NCBI GenBank assembly: GCA_934162615.1
Contig: CAKPJK010000021.1
Location: 1 to 23,763 of the forward strand
From: an uncultured Clostridia bacterium
GTDB lineage: Bacteria; Bacillota; Clostridia; TANB77; CAG-508
Direction: 5' to 3'
Length of the DNA: 23,763 nt
Below, piece after piece: positions 20,379-23,763 of the stretch (the first letter of the stretch is position 1; each line of letters starts with the position of its first letter). Under the pieces are notes generated by a model that ran no database searches, was not told the origin of the DNA, and saw only the letters and a program-made list of their open reading frames with translations. The position numbers and the translations under genes are program-made.

Positions 20379-21107
20379 TTAAAATAAATCTTCTAATTTA
20401 TATTCTTTTTCTAATTTTTCATTAAAATAAATCTTGCTAATTAGTTCAAATTCACGCAAACTATCATCTTTTAAACTAAACGAGTATAATTTTTTTGGAG
20501 GTGCAGAAATTGTGTACAAAATAGCACTTCTCGTACTTTCACTCATATCTAAAGAAGACTTATCCTGCCTTCCGCATGCTTCACATTTGAACCCATTATC
20601 TCTTATTGAAAATTTGCTTAAGTTTTTTTCTTCTTTGCAACTTACACATTTTGTTACTCTTGGCATAAAGCCTAAAATACATAAAAGTCGCATTTTAAAT
20701 ACGCTTAACACAAAGTCTTTGTCTTTTTCTGTTTCTGATATTGTATATAAAGTGTTTAAAAACAGTTGCAAAATTTTATAACAGTTTTCGTTTTCCTCTG
20801 TTATATCTTGAATTATTTTATTTATATGTATTGCATATTTAAGTTTGTCCAAGTCTGTGCGTAAATTATAGAAAATTTCTATTGTTTCGCATGAATTTAT
20901 ATGATATGTGTTTGTTCCTTTATACATCATATATTCACCAAAGCAAAATAGTTGTGTTCCAGCCAAAAGAGCACTTTGTGGTCTTCGTGCTCCTTTAGCC
21001 ACACAAGATATTTTTCCATAATTTGGTGTTAATATTGTGAGCATTTTATCATAATCGCCCATATTGTTCTCTGCTATCACTATTCCATTTATCTTCACAT
21101 TTGCCAT
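20379..21107 (-). CDS. recO: DNA repair protein RecO
   Basis: A 242-residue RecF-pathway mediator that helps load RecA on SSB-coated single-stranded DNA. The N-terminal OB fold (KINGIVIAENNMGDYDKMLT, LTPNYGKISCVAKGARRP) is typical. A helical domain follows, with a zinc site C-x2-C and C-x2-C (CVSCKEEKNLSKF, FKCEACGRQ). The start ATG at 21105-21107 has AGGAA seven bases upstream and lies inside the 3' end of yqzL, overlapping it by 59 bases in another frame, so the two are coupled. Gene order era-yqzL-recO matches Bacillus. Confidence 0.95.
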   Translation of the reverse strand: MANVKINGIVIAENNMGDYDKMLTILTPNYGKISCVAKGARRPQSALLAGTQLFCFGEYMMYKGTNTYHINSCETIEIFYNLRTDLDKLKYAIHINKIIQDITEENENCYKILQLFLNTLYTISETEKDKDFVLSVFKMRLLCILGFMPRVTKCVSCKEEKNLSKFSIRDNGFKCEACGRQDKSSLDMSESTRSAILYTISAPPKKLYSFSLKDDSLREFELISKIYFNEKLEKEYKLEDLF

Positions 21108-21216
21108 TTGCTATTTCCTGTATTCCTTTTTCTAAATTTTGTATTTGTTTATATTCTAAAAATGTGTTTATATCTCCCGTATTTTTGAATGCATCCCATG
21201 CTATTTCTTTAATCAT
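21049..21216 (-). CDS. yqzL: YqzL-family small protein
   Basis: A 55-residue frame between era and recO, where Bacillus carries yqzL. The N-terminal half IKEIAWDAFKNTGDINTFLE followed by YKQIQ matches the family pattern of W-x-x-F-x-x-T-G-x-I-x-x-Y-L-x-Y-K. Function unknown in the family. The ATG at 21214-21216 is chosen because AAAGGAG lies nine bases ahead; an ATG at 21225 touches the ribosome site. A hydrophilic tail (about 38-55) extends into recO and is longer than expected. A TGGTATAAA extended -10 (21276-21284) may be its promoter. Confidence 0.8.
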   Translation of the reverse strand: MIKEIAWDAFKNTGDINTFLEYKQIQNLEKGIQEIANGKCEDKWNSDSREQYGRL

Positions 21217-21275
21217 GTGCTTCATCTCCTTTTTAAAGGTTTTTCCTTTAATTTATCTTTTGCATTTTTGTAAAT

Positions 21276-21284
21276 TTTATACCA
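21276..21284 (-). promoter_or_regulatory. Possible extended -10 promoter for yqzL-recO
   Basis: Minus-strand TGG followed by TATAAA (21276-21281). No convincing -35. A small hairpin (TTAAAGG-AAAAA-CCTTTAA) lies between it and the yqzL ribosome site. Confidence 0.35.
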
Positions 21285-21309
21285 GTATATTTTTTGTTAT
21301 TTATTTTTT

Positions 21310-22215
21310 CTATTTTAGTTTGAATTTGCTAACAATTGAATCATTATCAAGCCAATCATTTTTAACTTTTACCCAAGTTTTTAAATTTACTTTAAGTCCA
21401 AAGTTTTGTTCCATGTCAATTCTTGCTGCTCTACCTATTCTTTTTAACATTTCTCCGTTTTTTCCAATTATTATTCCTTTATGTGATTCTCTTAAACAAT
21501 AAATTGTTGCCTCAATATCATAGATGTCTTCTCCTTGTTTGTTTTGCCTCAAATTCATTTTTTCCACTTCGACATAAATTCCGTGTGGTACTTCGTCTTG
21601 CAATAGTTTCAATGCTTTTTCCCTTATTGTTTCTTCCGCTAGTTGTCTTAGAGTTTGGTCTGTGTACTCCTCTATATCATAATATGCAGGACCTGGTTTT
21701 AGGTTCTTTTCTATTTCGTCTAAAATGATATCTTTGTATTTTGGTTGATATGCAGAAATTGGTATAACTGCAGTAAAGTCATATTCTTTGCTATATATGT
21801 CTATTAAATTTAGCAATTTATCTCTTTTTACTAAATCTATTTTATTTATTATTAAAATAGTTTTTCTTTTTGATTCTTTTATTTTGTCTAATATTATTCT
21901 GTCTCCTCTGCCTATGTCTTCACTTGTTGCTTCAATCAAAAATAATACTATGTCTGAATCTGGTATTGTCGCAAATGATGTTTCTACCATTGTTTCATTT
22001 AATTTGTGTTTTGGTTTATGTATTCCTGGTGTATCTGTAAATATTATTTGTGAGTTTTCTCTGTTTACTATTCCTTTTATTGCAGTTCTTGTTGTTTGTA
22101 CTTTATTTGCTATTGCAGCTACTTTTTCTCCTACCAACAAATTTATTAATGTTGATTTTCCTACATTTGTTCTTCCTATTATTGTTACAAATCCTGATTT
22201 AAATTCTTCGTTCAT
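21310..22215 (-). CDS. era: GTPase Era
   Basis: A 301-residue GTPase needed for 16S rRNA 3'-end maturation and 30S assembly. G motifs: GRTNVGKST (G1, where most Era proteins have GRPNVGKS), TTR (G2), DTPGIHKPKH (G3), NKIDLV (G4) and ISAYQ (G5, SA). The C-terminal KH domain includes IIIGKNGEMLKRIG and binds the 3' end of 16S rRNA. The start ATG at 22213-22215 has GGAG six bases upstream; an ATG at 22227 adds four residues and has a weaker AGGA, so either is possible. A TATAAT at 22295-22300 is the likely -10. Confidence 0.96.
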   Translation of the reverse strand: MNEEFKSGFVTIIGRTNVGKSTLINLLVGEKVAAIANKVQTTRTAIKGIVNRENSQIIFTDTPGIHKPKHKLNETMVETSFATIPDSDIVLFLIEATSEDIGRGDRIILDKIKESKRKTILIINKIDLVKRDKLLNLIDIYSKEYDFTAVIPISAYQPKYKDIILDEIEKNLKPGPAYYDIEEYTDQTLRQLAEETIREKALKLLQDEVPHGIYVEVEKMNLRQNKQGEDIYDIEATIYCLRESHKGIIIGKNGEMLKRIGRAARIDMEQNFGLKVNLKTWVKVKNDWLDNDSIVSKFKLK

Positions 22216-22294
22216 TTTTATCTCCATTTCTTTTTTCCTTTTGTGGACTGCTCTGTTTGAAGAGTCGTCTTCAGAAAGTTTTTTTAATATCTAT

Positions 22295-22300
22295 ATTATA
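22295..22300 (-). promoter_or_regulatory. -10 box of the era promoter
   Basis: Consensus TATAAT on the minus strand, about 80 nt upstream of era. The best -35 is TACAAA at 18-nt spacing, which is weak. The leader holds a small GAAGA-TCTTC stem. Confidence 0.45.
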
Positions 22301-22353
22301 CACCATTTTTGTGCTAAATTTGTAGAATTTTTAAAAATTTTTATTAAAAATTA

Positions 22354-22387
22354 AAAAAATCTGGCTGAGATAAGTTATCCCAACCAA
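22354..22387 (-). terminator. Intrinsic terminator of the glycosyltransferase gene
   Basis: In minus-strand RNA TTGGTTGGGATA pairs with TATCTCAGCCAG (12 pairs counting three G-U) around a 3-nt loop, followed by ATTTTTTT. The G-U pairs occur only in this orientation, so it is a one-way terminator. Confidence 0.85.
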
Positions 22388-22392
22388 ATTTT

Positions 22393-23685
22393 TTATGCAT
22401 ATGCATGTCTTTTCTTGAAATCCAATAAGTTTGTGATTTCTTTTTCTGTATTTTTTGCTTTTTTTGTTTTCTTTGCTCTTTCTTGTTCAAGTTCTCTTTT
22501 TTGTTTTTCTGCCATTGATTGACAAATTGCTTTTTGATATGCAAAGTGTGTGTCTTGTGAAATTTTGCTCCAATTGTATTCGTTTCTAACTTTATTTTTT
22601 GCTTTTTTTGTTATTTCTGCACATAGTTTATGGTCATATAATAATTCTAGTATTGCATCTGCAATTGAGTTTGGATTTCCACAATATGTTTTCATTCCAT
22701 TTTCTTTGTGTTGTACTATTTCGTTTAGTCCTCCAATGTCTGATACTACTATTGGATTTTCTGATAGCATTGCTTCTAGTGCAACTATTCCAAATGGTTC
22801 GTATGTACTTGGGAATACTGCTATATCTGCTGCTTTGTACATTTTTTGTACGTCTTTTCCTGCCATATATCCTGCAAAATATACTTTTTCTCCTATTCCC
22901 ATTGCATTTACTTGTTCTTTTAGTTCGTCTATCATTCCGCCTTTTCCACAAATTACTAGTTTTGCATCATGATATCCTTCTAGTATTTTTGGCATTGCAG
23001 AAATTAGGTATTGTATTCCTTTTTCGTATACTAGCCTTCCCATAAATAGAATGATTTTTTCGTTGTCCATTGCGAATTTTCTTCTAAAGTTATAATCTCT
23101 TTCTATTCCGTTGAATAGGTTCATGTTTACTCCATTTGGTATTACGTTTATTTTTTCGTATGGTAATCCAAATAGTCTTTGTAGTTCGTTTTTCATGTAA
23201 TTACTGTTTACTATTACTTCTGATGATTCGTATGTTAGCATCCATTCTGTGTCATTTATGTATCTTTGTGTTTCGTCATGTATTCCACTGTTTCTTCCTG
23301 CTTCTGTTGCATGTATTGTTGATACTATTGGTATATTGTATGAATTTTTTAATGTTTTTGCTGCATATGCTACAAGCCAGTCGTGTGCGTGTATTACATC
23401 AAATTTTCCTTCTGTTGCTATTATTTCACTTGCTTTTGCTACTAGGTTGAAATTTAATTGCATTATCCAGTCTATAAAATTGTTTGGGTTTATCATATAG
23501 TTGTTTACTCTATATACTTTTACTCCTTTGTCGTCTTCGAATTCTGGCGCGTCTCCTTCTTTGTATGTTACTACTGTTACTTCGTGTCCGTCTTTTAGTA
23601 GTGTTCTTGATAAATCGTATACTACTCTTGATATTCCGCCTACTACTCTTGGTGGATATTCCCATGTTAACATTAAAATTTTCAT
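22393..23685 (-). CDS. Glycosyltransferase family 4 protein (glycogen synthase-like)
   Basis: A 430-residue GT-B fold glycosyltransferase. The start MKILMLTWEYPPRVVGGISR has the glycine-rich acceptor loop typical of the GT4 group often annotated as glycogen or maltosyl-1-phosphate synthase. Later come DVIHAHDWLVAYAA, NVIPNGVNMNLF, the donor-domain start ILFMGRLVYEKGIQYLI, and FPSTYEPFGIVALEAML containing the E-x7-E donor-binding motif. The C-terminal 50 residues are a charged Lys/Glu helix. The ATG at 23683-23685 is chosen for its GGGAG site seven bases upstream. The frame stays open to the window edge (RFGRQNFEKILDDDERAKR...), so a longer form cannot be excluded, but that stretch looks like leader DNA. 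It is probably in storage-polysaccharide or cell-surface glycan synthesis; the sugar is not known. Confidence 0.85.
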   Translation of the reverse strand: MKILMLTWEYPPRVVGGISRVVYDLSRTLLKDGHEVTVVTYKEGDAPEFEDDKGVKVYRVNNYMINPNNFIDWIMQLNFNLVAKASEIIATEGKFDVIHAHDWLVAYAAKTLKNSYNIPIVSTIHATEAGRNSGIHDETQRYINDTEWMLTYESSEVIVNSNYMKNELQRLFGLPYEKINVIPNGVNMNLFNGIERDYNFRRKFAMDNEKIILFMGRLVYEKGIQYLISAMPKILEGYHDAKLVICGKGGMIDELKEQVNAMGIGEKVYFAGYMAGKDVQKMYKAADIAVFPSTYEPFGIVALEAMLSENPIVVSDIGGLNEIVQHKENGMKTYCGNPNSIADAILELLYDHKLCAEITKKAKNKVRNEYNWSKISQDTHFAYQKAICQSMAEKQKRELEQERAKKTKKAKNTEKEITNLLDFKKRHAYA

Positions 23686-23763
23686 TAATGATCTCCCTTT
23701 CTCTCGCTTCGCTCGTTCATCGTCATCCAAAATTTTTTCAAAATTTTGTCTGCCAAATCTTGG

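Noticed and set aside
22634..22951. A 105-residue Arg/Ser-rich minus-strand frame inside the glycosyltransferase gene
   Set aside because: Out-of-frame shadow of the conserved donor domain; no start signals.
23686..23763. In-frame N-terminal extension of the glycosyltransferase
   Set aside because: The frame is open, but the stretch has no family similarity and a good ribosome site precedes the internal ATG that aligns with the family start.

Overview
The window is low-GC, AT-rich DNA with short intergenic gaps, strong AGGAGG-type ribosome binding sites and almost all genes on the minus strand. An alpha/beta-type small acid-soluble spore protein, a YqzL-recO-era neighbourhood and a long-form hibernation factor point to an endospore-forming Bacillota lineage, most likely an uncultured-type gut clostridium. 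The species cannot be told from the sequence.

Layout, left to right. 1-2853 is central metabolism, all minus: the N-terminal part of pyruvate kinase (cut by the window edge), an acyl-ACP thioesterase and glucose-6-phosphate isomerase. At 3001-3117 on the plus strand is a 38-residue Cys-rich membrane microprotein that was too short for routine gene calling. 3136-17972 is a ~14.7 kb minus-strand locus, the most interesting part of the window: a Tad/type IV pilus-like assembly system. It reads in transcription order as a CpaB/SAF-like protein, two ParA/MinD-like (TadZ-like) proteins of which one has a broken P-loop, a membrane-anchored TadA/CpaF-like ATPase, a single-chain TadB-TadC-like platform protein, a run of short pilin-like proteins (most starting MENA), a 918-residue protein that fuses a pilin domain to Ig-like and GBS-Bsp-like adhesin domains, a stand-alone pilin matching that fusion, and a 515-residue TadE/TadG-like protein. 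No secretin, no prepilin peptidase and no typical prepilin leader is visible.

The locus has a good sigma-A-type promoter at 17891-17919, preceded by helically phased TGTAA(C/T)A repeats. It also has an internal promoter in front of the stand-alone pilin, which sits between two hairpins. The likely picture is an assembly machine (platform, ATPase, localisation proteins) that extrudes a surface fibre of MENA and MSDTL pilins carrying the 918-residue adhesin. This is inference from domain content and order.

18010-23763 holds a HAD (Cof-type) phosphatase gene broken by a single-base frameshift at its GDxxND motif, the spore protein gene (plus strand), a small orphan TadE/prepilin-like gene, hpf, recO, yqzL, era and a GT4 glycosyltransferase. 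The only two plus-strand genes flank the pilus region on either side. One is certainly sporulation-linked and the other possibly so. No tRNA, rRNA, CRISPR array, transposase or phage gene was seen.
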